Positions 1 to 8,533 of a stretch of 64,000 bases of DNA are shown here, in pieces; within the stretch, counting starts at the first letter, position 1; every line of letters begins with the position of its first letter. Position numbers and translations under genes: made by a program. The notes under the pieces were generated by a model. It was not told where the DNA came from. It saw only the letters and a program-made list of their open reading frames with translations, and ran no database searches. This DNA is from Elusimicrobiota bacterium (GTDB taxonomy: Bacteria > Elusimicrobiota > Elusimicrobia > UBA1565 > UBA9628): NCBI GenBank assembly GCA_023213235.1, contig CP096137.1, positions 2,854,908 through 2,918,907 of the forward strand. Direction: 5' to 3'.

Positions 1-2599
1 GGCGCTTGCGCACGGCCGCGAGCGCGGACGCCGGCGTGACCTCGGCCAGGCGCGCCTCGTACTGGGAGATCGTCTCGCGCGGGTCGCGGCCGCTCTCGGC
101 GACCGACGAGATGTAGCCCGTCACGCGGTCGAGCGAGGACAGGCGCATGAGGAACAACCCGCGCAGGTGGCGGCGGCTGTTGTCGAGCGCGGCCGCCGGG
201 ATCTCCTTCTCCGCGAGCCCGCGCACCTCCTTGAGCATCTCCTCGAGCGCGGGGCGCGCGACCTCGGTGCGGCAGTCGGCCGAGGCCGACCACACGGCGC
301 CGCGGCCGTACAGCTCGAGCGAGGAGTACGCGCCGTAGGTGTAGCCGTGGCGCGTGCGCAGGTTCTCGAACAGGCGCGAGTTGGCGGTGCCGCCGAGCAC
401 GTGGTTGGCCAGCGCGAGCGACATGTAGTCGGGGTCGCGCGGCCCGATGGCGGAGGTCAGCGCCATGATCAGGCTCGCCTGCGCCGAGCCGGGGCGCCCG
501 ACGACGATCGTGCGCGCGCGGCCCGGGTCGGGCAAAGGCGGCGCCTCGGAGGCGGCCGCGCCCGGCGCCCAGGCGCCGAGCGCGCGCTCGAGCGACTTCA
601 TCGCCGCGTCGGGGTCGAAGTCGCCGGCGAGCACGAGGTGGCCGCCTTGGGGAAGCAGGCGCTCCCGGTGAAAGGCGAGCATGCGCTTGGAGGTCACCGC
701 CCCGATGCGCGTCTCGTCGGCGGCGCCGCGCCCGTACGGGTGCCCGGGGAACAGCTCGGCGCGCAGGCGCTCCTCGGACAGGAAGTGCGGCTGGGCGCGC
801 CGCGAGATCAGGTCCTCGAGCGCGTTCTCGCGCCAGAGCTCGACCTCGTCCTCGGGATAGCTCGCCGTCAGCAAAGTCTTCGCGAACTGGTCCAGGAACG
901 GATCGAGGTTGCGCGCCAGGCCCGAGGCCGCGAGCTTGAGCCACTCGGACTCGCACGTCGCGCCGACCGACCACCCGAGCGAGGTGAACGCGCGCGCGAC
1001 GGCGGCGGCGTCCTCGCCCGGACGGCCCTTGAGCAGCAGCTCCTCGGAGGCTTGGGCGAGCGCCTCCTGGCCGGCGGCCTCGTGCACCCGCCCGGCGCGC
1101 ACCGCCAGCCGCGCCTCGACGAGCGGCAGGCGCTTGTCGCGCGCGAGCCAGACCGTCAGGCCGTTGGGCAGGGAGCGCTTCTCGATCTCGGGAGCGCGCG
1201 CCGGGCGCGGGGCGCCGGGCGCGGGCGGGCTCATGCCCGGGCCGCGCGGGGCCTCCGGCGGATGCTCCGGCGCGGGCGGCTCGGCGGCCGTCTCGGCCTT
1301 GCCGCCCGGCTCGACGTGCAGGACGACGCGGCCGCGCGCCTTCATCCAGCGGCGCGCGGCGCGCACGCAGCCCGCGCGCGTCGTCTTGAGGATCGCGTCG
1401 AGGTCCTTCCAGAAGCCGTCGGGCTCGCCGACGAGCGCGACGTAGGAGCTCAGGGTCTGCGCGCGGTCGGCCAGGGACTGCTGGCCCTCGAGCCAGGAGC
1501 GCTCGATCTGCGTCTTGGCGCGCGCGAGCTCCTCCTCGGTGGGGCCCGTCGCGTAGAAGCGGGCGAGCACCTCGTCGAGCTTCGCGGTCACGGCCTCGCG
1601 CTTGGCGCCGACGCGGCCCGAGACGAAGAACGCGAGCATGTCCGGCCCGCGCGCGGCGACGTGGCTCGACCAGTACGGGATGTGGCCGCCGGCCGAGACC
1701 GCGAGGCGCGCGTCCTTGACCAGGGCCTCGTGCAGCGGGCTGTCCTCGCCGCCGCCCAGGATCGTCATGAGCACGGTCAGCGCCCACCAGTCGCGGCTTC
1801 CGCGCTCGGGGGCGTGCCAGCCGACGACGGTCAGGGGCGTCTTCGCGAGATGGTCGCCGACGGTCTCGGCGCGCTCTCCCTTGAGGCGCGGCTCGTCGAG
1901 CTCGAGGGCCTTCGCCCGGGGGCGCCGCGGGATCGGGCCGAACAGCTTCTTGGCCAGCGCGCGGACCTCGGCGGGCGAGGCGTCGCCGACGACGGCCAAG
2001 GTCGCGTTGTTCGGGGCGTAGTGGCGGTCATAAAAGGACCGCACGTCCTCCAGAGTCGCCGCGCGGATGTCCTCGGCGTCGCCGATCGTCGGGTGCGCGG
2101 TCTCCCAGCGGGAGAACGACAGCCCGCTCATCAGCGCGTCGGTCGCCCGGCGGTACGGCTGGTTCAAGTAGGTCTGCCGCAGCTCCTCGAGCACGACCTG
2201 TTTCTCCACGGCGAGCTCGCGCGGGGAGATCAGCAGGCCGCGCATGCGGTCGGCCTCCGCCCAGAGCACGGACTCGAGCGCGTTCGACGGCACGACCTCG
2301 TGGTAGGTCGTGTTCGTCTTCATCGTGTAGGCGTTGTCGACGCCGCCGTGCGACTCGACGAGCCGCGAGACCTCGTTCGGGGCCAGGTTCTTCGTGCCCT
2401 GGAACATCAGGTGCTCGAAGAGATGCGCGAAGCCGGCGCGGCCCTTCTCCTCGTCGAGCGAGCCGACCCGGTAGGTGATCGAGACCGCGGCCAGCGGCGC
2501 GGAGCGGTCCTCCTGGGCGACGACGGTCAGGCCGTTGTCGAGCGTGAACACGCTGACCGGCAAGCCCCGCCGCAGCTTCTTCTTCTTCACCCGCTTCAC
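1..2599 (-). CDS. Two-domain M16 zinc protease, 3' end outside window
   Basis: The frame is open from a GTG at 2599 down to the window edge, about 866 codons. Soon after the start the protein carries HLFEH, the inverted HxxEH zinc motif of M16 (insulinase/pitrilysin) peptidases, in the context GFAHLFEHLMFQGTKN. A Pro/Ala-rich linker (about 1190-1330) leads to a second M16 unit that begins LPNGLTVWLARD and lacks the motif but keeps the R..YTYGAYSS-type substrate loop. Family knowledge: an active and an inactive half together form the proteolytic chamber. No signal peptide is visible, so it may be cytoplasmic. A TAGACT box ends 7 nt before the GTG. Compare the split pair at 23998-26804. Confidence 0.85.
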   Translation of the reverse strand, partial: MKRVKKKKLRRGLPVSVFTLDNGLTVVAQEDRSAPLAAVSITYRVGSLDEEKGRAGFAHLFEHLMFQGTKNLAPNEVSRLVESHGGVDNAYTMKTNTTYHEVVPSNALESVLWAEADRMRGLLISPRELAVEKQVVLEELRQTYLNQPYRRATDALMSGLSFSRWETAHPTIGDAEDIRAATLEDVRSFYDRHYAPNNATLAVVGDASPAEVRALAKKLFGPIPRRPRAKALELDEPRLKGERAETVGDHLAKTPLTVVGWHAPERGSRDWWALTVLMTILGGGEDSPLHEALVKDARLAVSAGGHIPYWSSHVAARGPDMLAFFVSGRVGAKREAVTAKLDEVLARFYATGPTEEELARAKTQIERSWLEGQQSLADRAQTLSSYVALVGEPDGFWKDLDAILKTTRAGCVRAARRWMKARGRVVLHVEPGGKAETAAEPPAPEHPPEAPRGPGMSPPAPGAPRPARAPEIEKRSLPNGLTVWLARDKRLPLVEARLAVRAGRVHEAAGQEALAQASEELLLKGRPGEDAAAVARAFTSLGWSVGATCESEWLKLAASGLARNLDPFLDQFAKTLLTASYPEDEVELWRENALEDLISRRAQPHFLSEERLRAELFPGHPYGRGAADETRIGAVTSKRMLAFHRERLLPQGGHLVLAGDFDPDAAMKSLERALGAWAPGAAASEAPPLPDPGRARTIVVGRPGSAQASLIMALTSAIGPRDPDYMSLALANHVLGGTANSRLFENLRTRHGYTYGAYSSLELYGRGAVWSASADCRTEVARPALEEMLKEVRGLAEKEIPAAALDNSRRHLRGLFLMRLSSLDRVTGYISSVAESGRDPRETISQYEARLAEVTPASALAAVRKR

Positions 2600-2644
2600 G
2601 GCGGACAGTCTATCATTCCGCCTAGCTTCCGCTCACGCGGGCGC

Positions 2645-2759
2645 GCGGCGGAAACATCGTCGCTTCGCGAACGCTCGGATTGACCTCGCTCTTGAAGTCC
2701 GCGACTCCACGGCGCCTGTCGCGGACTTCAAGGTCGCTGCGCGACGATGTTTCCGCCGC
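2645..2759. repeat. Nested-hairpin repeat, copy 1
   Basis: A perfect 19-bp outer stem (2645-2663 with 2741-2759) encloses a perfect 15-bp inner stem (2691-2705 with 2718-2732) around a 12-nt loop. The junction is asymmetric: 27 nt on the left and 8 nt on the right. Copy 2 downstream has the same plan in inverted orientation. It lies in the gene-free stretch 2600-2947. Confidence 0.85.
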
Positions 2760-2776
2760 CTGCCGGGGAGTGGTAG

Positions 2777-2891
2777 GGGCGGATCGACGATACCCCGCAG
2801 GGCCTTGAAGCCCGCGACGGGTTCCGTGGAGTCGCGGGCTTCAAGAGCGAGGTCGAACCGAGCGTACCGGAGGGGTATCGTCGATCCGCCC
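2777..2891. repeat. Nested-hairpin repeat, copy 2 (inverted)
   Basis: A perfect 20-bp outer stem (2777-2796 with 2872-2891) and a perfect 15-bp inner stem (2804-2818 with 2831-2845) enclose a 12-nt loop. The asymmetric junction is 7 nt on the left and 26 nt on the right, a mirror image of copy 1. The inner stem differs from copy 1 by a compensated T-A to C-G pair. About 42 nt of the long arm (2829-2870 reversed) match copy 1 with three differences, whereas the outer stems differ in sequence. Confidence 0.85.
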
Positions 2892-2947
2892 GCGCCCGCA
2901 CGAGCGGACGGCGCAGCCGCGTTCGCGTCCGAGTTAGACGGGAGAGA

Positions 2948-3652
2948 TCAGCGGAGGCCGGCGGCGCGGCGGGCGAGCTTCTCGTCGATCAGGAAGGCGA
3001 CGAAGCGCGCGTTGGCCGCGTCGAGCGCCGCCTTGGCGGCCGCGTCCTTCGCGGCGTCCTGCAGCTCGGGGATCGACTGGAGCTTCTCGGCCTCGCCGAT
3101 CTTGTAGAGCGCCATCTCGGCGCCGTTGGCGTCGCCCCACGGGGCGATCTCGTCGCTGACGGCGGCGACGCGGTCGCCGGTCAGCGGCTCGACGACGGGA
3201 AGCTTGGAGAACTCGCCGCCGAGCTCGGTCCAGACGCGCGCGGCCACGGCGCGGCGCATGTAGGAACGCTCGGAGCAGGCGGGCATGTCGGCGTAGATCA
3301 TCGACGCGACTTCCTTGGCGATGAGCGGTCCGTAGACGCGCGGGTAGGCGGGAAGGTCGACGGAGAGGCGGATGACCTTCTTGCCGGCCACGACGACGGT
3401 CTTGACGGCCTCGGGCTGCACGGCGGGGACGACCTCGATGCCGTGGTCGCGCAGGTAGGAGACGACCACGCCGCCGGCCTCGATCCCGTCGTTCATCGCG
3501 ACGAGCGTGCGCTCGATGGCGGCGCGCTTCTCGGTGGCGACCTTCGCGGCTTCCTGCGCCTCATGGAGCGCGTTCTCGAAGTCGATCTCGGCGGCGCGGT
3601 TCTGCGCGAGGGCGGGGACGGAGAGGAGCAGGACGGCGAGGGCGTATTTCAA
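2948..3652 (-). CDS. Secreted protein of unknown function
   Basis: I chose the TTG start at 3652 because AGGAG lies six bases upstream and the protein then opens with a clean signal peptide (LKYALAVLLLSVPALAQ). The frame also extends to ATGs at 3757 and 3682, but those give an unlikely Arg/Pro-rich leader. The mature protein is about 215 residues, Ala/Glu-rich and mostly helical, with a single Cys in DMPACSERSYM. I recognise no family. It is upstream of the nested-hairpin repeats and reads towards the M16 gene. Confidence 0.6.
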   Translation of the reverse strand: MKYALAVLLLSVPALAQNRAAEIDFENALHEAQEAAKVATEKRAAIERTLVAMNDGIEAGGVVVSYLRDHGIEVVPAVQPEAVKTVVVAGKKVIRLSVDLPAYPRVYGPLIAKEVASMIYADMPACSERSYMRRAVAARVWTELGGEFSKLPVVEPLTGDRVAAVSDEIAPWGDANGAEMALYKIGEAEKLQSIPELQDAAKDAAAKAALDAANARFVAFLIDEKLARRAAGLR

Positions 3653-3781
3653 AGGGTTTCTCCTGGTAACCGGCACGATCATTTTACCGTTTGGAGGCCG
3701 CGGGCGACAGGGCCCTCCGGCCCGCGCTCGCCGGCCGAAGGTCCCAGGAAGGCCCATTGATCGCCGTCAATCGCGACATGG

Positions 3782-3787
3782 TAGAAT
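3782..3787 (+). promoter_or_regulatory. -10 box TAGAAT of the 3794 gene
   Basis: TAGAAT ends 6 nt before the ATG at 3794. A possible -35 (TTGATC, 3757-3762) lies 19 nt upstream. Confidence 0.6.
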
Positions 3788-3793
3788 CGGTCC

Positions 3794-4408
3794 ATGAAGC
3801 GAGCCCCCTCCCTCCGCGGACTGCCGACGACCGAGCAGCTCTTCGCCAAGCTGCGCACCCGCACGAAGAAGAACGCCGACGCGCTCGACGCGGAGCTCGA
3901 GGCGCTGTGCGTGCGCGAGGCGACGATCATGATGTGCGACTCCTCCGGCTTCACGCGCAAGACGCACGAGTACGGCATCCTGCACTTCCTCGCGGTGATG
4001 ACCGACGTCTACGACCGCGTCGAGCCGCTGGTGCGCAGGCACGGCGGCACGACGATCTCGATGGGCGCCGACAACCTGCTCGCGATCTTCGACGAGCCGG
4101 CCGCGGGCGTCGACGCCGCGATCGCGATGCAGCGGCTGCTGCGGAAGTTCAACGCGGACAAGGAAGACCGCGACCAGTTCCAGCTGTGCATGGGCTTTCA
4201 TCACGGCAAGCTCCTGCGCCTGAAGGACGGCGTGTTCGGAGCGAAGGTCAACGTCGCCGCCAAGATCGGAGAGGACGTCGCCTCCGCCGACGAGATCCTC
4301 GTCACGGGCGAAGTCGAGAAGCTCCTGCCCGCGCGCATCAAGCGCAAGTACGGCCGCTCGATCACGCTCGGCGGCAAGAACTTCGAGCTTCACCGCGTCG
4401 AATACTGA
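3794..4408 (+). CDS. Class III nucleotidyl cyclase domain protein (variant)
   Basis: A single cyclase homology domain of 204 aa without membrane segments. The first metal Asp is in MMCDSSGFT (usually D..GFT) and the second in MGADNLLAIF. The segment aligned to N..(A)R reads KVNVAAKIGED: the Asn is kept but the transition-state Arg is Lys. Either activity is reduced or the domain is a regulatory pseudo-cyclase. A lipoprotein gene follows 4 nt after the stop, suggesting co-transcription. Substrate (ATP or GTP) cannot be decided. Confidence 0.7.
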   Translation: MKRAPSLRGLPTTEQLFAKLRTRTKKNADALDAELEALCVREATIMMCDSSGFTRKTHEYGILHFLAVMTDVYDRVEPLVRRHGGTTISMGADNLLAIFDEPAAGVDAAIAMQRLLRKFNADKEDRDQFQLCMGFHHGKLLRLKDGVFGAKVNVAAKIGEDVASADEILVTGEVEKLLPARIKRKYGRSITLGGKNFELHRVEY

Positions 4409-4412
4409 GGCG

Positions 4413-5075
4413 ATGCGCCTCGCCGCGGCGCTGCTGCTCGCCCTGGCATCCTGCCGCAAGGCGCCGGAGTCTCCCGCCGGCTGCGTCCAGGACCCGGGCT
4501 TCGACCGCTCCGCGTCGTTCCGCGTCCACGCGGAGGCTCCCGCGGCGGTGCTGCGGCGCGACCTCGGCCTGGCCGCGCTGGGACGCGAGGCCGGGAACGC
4601 GTCGGAGCGCCCGCAGGGGCTGACGAAGGTCGACCATCAGGTCCGCTTCCGCTCCCGCCTGCGCGTCGAGGAGACGCGCGGGGGCGCCTGCGCGTGGTTC
4701 GAGGAGGCCGTCGTCGACCTCACGCCGCGCTCGGTCGAGATCTTCGTGCCCTCCGACTACGCCGACGGCTCGTGCGAGTACGAGGCGATCCTGGCCCACG
4801 AGCGCGAGCACGAGCGCGTCCACGCCGAGCGCCTGGCCGCCGGCGCGCGCGGCGTGAGCGAGGCGCTGGCCGCCGCCGCCTGGCTGCCCGCCAAGGGCAA
4901 CCCCGCCGCCTCCGCGGGCAAGGCCGAGGCGGAGACGGAGCTCGACGCGAAGCTGCGCCGCGCGGTCATGCCCGCCGTCGCTCTATACAAGGAAGACCTC
5001 CGCGCCGCCCAGGCCGAGCTCGACGCGCCGGGGCTCTATCAATGGACGTCGAAGCGCTGCTCGGGCTGGAAATGA
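4413..5075 (+). CDS. Lipoprotein with HExxH-like motif
   Basis: The N-terminus (MRLAAALLLALASCRK) has a lipobox LASC, so the mature protein should be lipid-anchored at Cys14. Around residue 130 the sequence YEAILAHEREHERVH contains H-E-R-E-H, the HExxH zinc-peptidase pattern on a helix, reminiscent of DUF922-type predicted proteases. The family assignment is tentative because the motif may be chance in a charged helix. Four Cys in the mature part could form disulfides. It follows the cyclase by 4 nt. Confidence 0.55.
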   Translation: MRLAAALLLALASCRKAPESPAGCVQDPGFDRSASFRVHAEAPAAVLRRDLGLAALGREAGNASERPQGLTKVDHQVRFRSRLRVEETRGGACAWFEEAVVDLTPRSVEIFVPSDYADGSCEYEAILAHEREHERVHAERLAAGARGVSEALAAAAWLPAKGNPAASAGKAEAETELDAKLRRAVMPAVALYKEDLRAAQAELDAPGLYQWTSKRCSGWK

Positions 5076-5086
5076 GGGAGATTTGA

Positions 5087-5092
5087 TATAGT
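5087..5092 (+). promoter_or_regulatory. -10 box TATAGT of lemA
   Basis: TATAGT ends exactly 6 nt before the ATG at 5099, so the transcript probably starts at the initiation codon. Confidence 0.55.
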
Positions 5093-5098
5093 CGGCCC

Positions 5099-5691
5099 AT
5101 GAAGATCCTTGGAGCCGTTCTCGGCGCCGTCGCCCTCGCCGTCCTCGTCCTCGGCCTCTGGGCCGTGGGCGCCTACAACTCGATCGTCGGCAAGTCCGAG
5201 GCCGTCGCGACGGCCTGGTCCCAGGTCGAGAACCAGTACCAGCGCCGCGCGGACCTCGTGCCCAACCTCGTCGAGACGGTGAAGGGCTCCTCCAAGTTCG
5301 AGAAGGACACCTTGACCGCCGTCGTCGAGGCGCGCGCGAAGGTCGGGCAGGTGACGGTCGGCAAGGGCGTGCTCGAGGATCCGGCGGCGTTCAAGAAGTT
5401 CGAGGAGGCGCAGGGCGGACTGTCGTCGGCGCTGTCGCGCCTGATGGTCGTCGTCGAGAAATACCCGGAGCTGCGCTCCACGCAGGCGTTTCGCGACCTC
5501 TCGGTCCAGCTCGAGGGCACCGAGAACCGCGTCGCCGTCGCGCGCATGGACTTCAACAATTCCGCGCAGGACTACAACGTCGCGATCAAGCGCTTCCCGG
5601 GGTCGCTCGTCGCGCGCTTCGGCGGCTTCAAGGAGCGCCCGTACTTCGCCGCCTCCCCGAGGCCGCGAAGGCTCCCGCCGTGAAATTTTAG
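5099..5691 (+). CDS. lemA: LemA family membrane protein (frameshifted near the end)
   Basis: An N-terminal membrane segment (residues 4-26) precedes the LemA hallmark region: AYNSIVGKSEAVATAWSQ, then the QRRADLVPNLVETVKG signature and, later, AVARMDFNNSAQDYN. LemA proteins have an exposed N-terminus, one TM helix and a helical bundle; their biochemical role is unsettled. As sequenced the frame ends at 5683 with SPRPRRLPP. Restoring one C in the run 5655-5658 gives SPEAAKAPAVKF and a stop at 5691, the usual LemA ending, so I give the repaired end (197 aa). The usual TPM-domain partner is not adjacent. Confidence 0.9.
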
Positions 5692-5753
5692 TAATACGAC
5701 GCGGATGTGTCGTACCGGTGATTGACCGGGATCAACCGCTCTTATTGACTAAA

Positions 5754-5776
5754 GTCCTACGCGGTTCATGGGCCTT
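5754..5776. promoter_or_regulatory. GTCCTA..TGGGCC member of a recurring intergenic motif
   Basis: GTCCTA (5754-5759), nine bases, then TGGGCC, followed by TTTCGG. Very similar half-site pairs occur at 11430, 19650 and 22898, always in intergenic promoter regions. A CATCAT box ends 6 nt before the ATG at 5794. Confidence 0.35.
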
Positions 5777-5793
5777 TCGGGCATCATAGGCTC

Positions 5794-6516
5794 ATGATCA
5801 AACTCCTCCTGGTTCTCGTGACCGCCGCCACCGCCTCCTTCGCGTCCGCGCAGTCGTTCGAGACGCAGATCGAGGATTCCCTCCGCCCGTTCGTCGCCGC
5901 CGACGCGTTCGCCGAGGTTCCCGCGTGCGGCGTGCTCGACATCAAGACGATCCGGCCGATCGCGCTCGACGAGGCCGCGGACATGATCAAGCCCTGCGTC
6001 GAGGGCGTCGCCAAGCTCTACGCCGCCAAGGCCGCCGCCGAGCCGGGAATGCTCTCGGCCCCGCAGAGCGGCAAGCCCGGCCAGTCCGGCCTGCTGATCA
6101 AGACCGACCTGACGGCCGGCTCGAAGGGCCACCGCGACCTCGTCGCCTCCCTCTCCCGCCGCGAGGGCCGCATCCTCGGCCACATGACCAGGGTCATGAC
6201 GAAGAACGAGACCGCGCCCGCCGCCTCGGCGAGCGTCCTGCAGAAGGCCATCGACGGCTGCCTGCTGCTGACCGTCGTCCGCGACATCCGCAGCGGCGAG
6301 GACTTCGTGAAGGTGTACGGCAAGTGCCTGACCCGCGACGAGTCGCTGAAGATCAAGGAGCTGCGCGCCGCCGAGGGCCTGGTCGTCACGCTGAAGACCG
6401 CCGCCTCCGGCTCCGAGGTCGAGGCCTACAACGGCTTCGTGACCGTCAACGCGGGCAAGGGCCCGGTCCAGGTCATGGTCGTCGCGTACGCGTCGAACGT
6501 CTTCCTGCCGCTCTAA
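5794..6516 (+). CDS. Secreted protein of unknown function
   Basis: A 240-aa product with a signal peptide cleaved probably after FASA (residue 19). Four Cys residues in the mature part suggest disulfides in the periplasm. No recognised domain; the C-terminal third (residues 190-240) looks beta-rich. It stands alone between LemA and the methyltransferase and has its own promoter region. Confidence 0.6.
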   Translation: MIKLLLVLVTAATASFASAQSFETQIEDSLRPFVAADAFAEVPACGVLDIKTIRPIALDEAADMIKPCVEGVAKLYAAKAAAEPGMLSAPQSGKPGQSGLLIKTDLTAGSKGHRDLVASLSRREGRILGHMTRVMTKNETAPAASASVLQKAIDGCLLLTVVRDIRSGEDFVKVYGKCLTRDESLKIKELRAAEGLVVTLKTAASGSEVEAYNGFVTVNAGKGPVQVMVVAYASNVFLPL

Positions 6517-6572
6517 CGCTCTCCCTCACCAGGGGAATCGAAGCCTCGGCCGCCCGGCCGGGGCTTCTTGTT

Positions 6573-6578
6573 TATAAT
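6573..6578 (+). promoter_or_regulatory. -10 box TATAAT of the 6584 gene
   Basis: A consensus TATAAT ends 5 nt before the ATG. It opens the four-gene cluster 6584-10443. Confidence 0.6.
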
Positions 6579-6583
6579 AGGGC

Positions 6584-7072
6584 ATGGCGATCCTCAGCGA
6601 CTACGCCCGGCGGCGCAAGCTCGAGCGAGCCAGGGAGCTCGTCCGCCCGGGCGACGCGGTGCTCGAGATCGGCGCGGGCGACGGGCGCTTCGCCCGGGAG
6701 CTCTCCCACCCGAACTACCGCACGCTCGACCTGCGCGGCCCCGCGGACTGGGTCGGCGACGTGCGGCGCTGGCGCGACCTCGGCGTGCCCGCGGCGTCCT
6801 TCGACCTGATCCTGGCCTTCGAGGTGCTCGAGCACGTCGACGCCTGGGAGGCGATCCGCGACCTGCTCAAGCCGGGCGGACGGCTGTTCGCGACGTCGCC
6901 CGCGCCGCGCTGGGACCGCGCCTGCGCGGCGCTCGAGGCCGCCGGCCTCAGCCAGCGGCGGACGAGCCCCCACGACCACCTCGTCGATTTCGCCGCCGTG
7001 ACCGCCCTCGAGCCCGTGCGCGTGGAGCGCTTCTGGCTGCTGTCGCAATGGGGGCTGTTCCGCCGTGCCTAA
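6584..7072 (+). CDS. Class I SAM-dependent methyltransferase
   Basis: A 162-aa protein with motif I VLEIGAGDGRFA (residues 26-37), an acidic residue at the end of beta2 (TLDLRG) and motif II FDLILAFEVLEHVD, the pattern of small methyltransferases of the Methyltransf_11 type. The substrate is unknown. The stop overlaps the next start by 8 nt, so it is probably translated with the FAD enzyme and the GT-C protein, pointing to glycan or lipid modification. Confidence 0.8.
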   Translation: MAILSDYARRRKLERARELVRPGDAVLEIGAGDGRFARELSHPNYRTLDLRGPADWVGDVRRWRDLGVPAASFDLILAFEVLEHVDAWEAIRDLLKPGGRLFATSPAPRWDRACAALEAAGLSQRRTSPHDHLVDFAAVTALEPVRVERFWLLSQWGLFRRA

Positions 7073-8533
7073 GCCGCTCGCGGTCGTCGCCGGCGCCGGG
7101 CCCGCGGGATTGACCTTCGCGCTCGAGCTGCTCAAGGCCGGGACGCACCGCGTGCTGATCCTCGAGCCGGAGCCGCGCGTGGGCGGGCTGGCCTGCACGG
7201 TCGAGGACGGCGGGCGACGTCTCGATCTCGGCGGGCACCGCTTCTTCTCGGCGTCGGACCGCGTGCTCGCCTGGTGGGCGGACATGCTGCCCTTCGACCT
7301 CTCGGGCGACGTCGAGATCGCGTACCAGAGCTCGAGCCTGCGCCTCGACTCCTCGCGCTACCGGCGCGCCGAGCCGGGAGCCGAGAAGGCCTTCCTCGTG
7401 CGGCCGCGCGTGTCGCGGATCCTCTACGACGGGGCGTTCTACGACTACCCGCTGGCCCTGAGCCCGGGGACCCTGCGCGCGCTGGGGCCGCGGCGCCTGC
7501 TCGCCTTCGCCGCGAGCTGGCTCGCGGCCAAGCTCGTCCCGCGGGCGCGCCGCGCAGCCTCGAGGAGTTCTTCGTCGCGCGCTTCGGACGCCGCCTTTAC
7601 GAGACGTTCTTCAAGAGCTACACGGAGAAGGTGTGGGGCCGCCCCTGCGCCGCGATCGGCGCGCAGTGGGGCGCCCAGCGCGTGAAGGCGCTGTCCGTGC
7701 TCAGCGCGCTGCGGCCCGCGCGCGCCGAGCGGTTCCTGTATCCGCGCCGGGGGCCCGGCCAGTTGTGGGAGGAGGCCGCCCGCCGCGTGGAGGCGGCCGG
7801 CGGCGAGATCCGCCTCGGGGTCCGCGTGACGCGCGTCGAATACGACGGGGCCCGCGTGACGGCCGTCCAGGCCGGCGAGCGCGTGCCGTGCGACGTGTTC
7901 GTGTCGACGATGCCCGTGCGCGACCTTCTCGCCGGGATGACGGGCCCCGTCCCGGCGCCGGCGCGCGAGGCCGCGGCGGCCCTGGAGTACCGCGACTTCC
8001 TGACCGTCGGCCTGCTCGTCGACGAACTCGCCGGCGGCCCCGTGCCCGACAACTGGATCTACGTGCACTCCCCGGAGGTGCGGCTCGGGCGCATCCAGGT
8101 CTACAACAACTGGAGCGAGGGCATGATCGCCGACCCGTCGAAAATCTGGCTCGGCCTCGAGTACTTCTGCGCCGAGGGCGACGCGCTCTGGAACCGCAGC
8201 GACGAGGAGCTCGCCGCGCTCGGCGCGGGCGAACTGCGGACGCTCGGCCTGCTCGCCGCGGACGCTCCGGTGCGCGCCGCGAAAGTCCTGCGCGTGCCGA
8301 AGGCGTATCCGGCGTACTGGGGCGGCTACGAGCGCTTCGCCGCGGTGCGCGAGTTCGTGGACGGCGTCCCCAATCTCATTTTGATCGGCCGCAACGGGAT
8401 GCACCGCTACAACAACCAGGATCACTCGATGCTCTCCGCGATGGCCGCCGTGGAGCACCTGGTTCGCGGCGGGAGCAAGGCCGCGCTCTGGGCGGTCAAC
8501 GCCGGCGACGAGCACGTGGAGGCGCGCGCGTGA
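7065..8533 (+). CDS. FAD/NAD(P)-binding oxidoreductase, UDP-galactopyranose mutase/amine oxidase-like (frameshifted)
   Basis: GTG start. The N-terminus carries a Rossmann dinucleotide motif (GAGPAGLTFALELL) and the second FAD segment RVGGLACTVEDGGRRLDLGGHRFFS. After one missing base near 7550-7556 the frame continues SLEEFFVARFG..FKSYTEKVWG and ends with RNGMHRYNNQDHSMLSAM, the C-terminal FAD/active-site region of protoporphyrinogen oxidase-like and UDP-Gal mutase-like enzymes used in polysaccharide synthesis. Repaired length is 489 aa. It overlaps the methyltransferase start-side and shares GTGA with the GT-C gene. The exact substrate is not assignable. Confidence 0.8.

Noticed and set aside
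167..2683. Long plus-strand open frame (838 codons)
   Set aside because: It is the mirror of the minus-strand M16 gene, uses the same triplet phase and reads as an Arg/Ala/Gly-rich composition with no domain. Many similar long antisense frames (e.g. 24984-27146, 38473-40266, 54587-56860) were dropped for the same reason.
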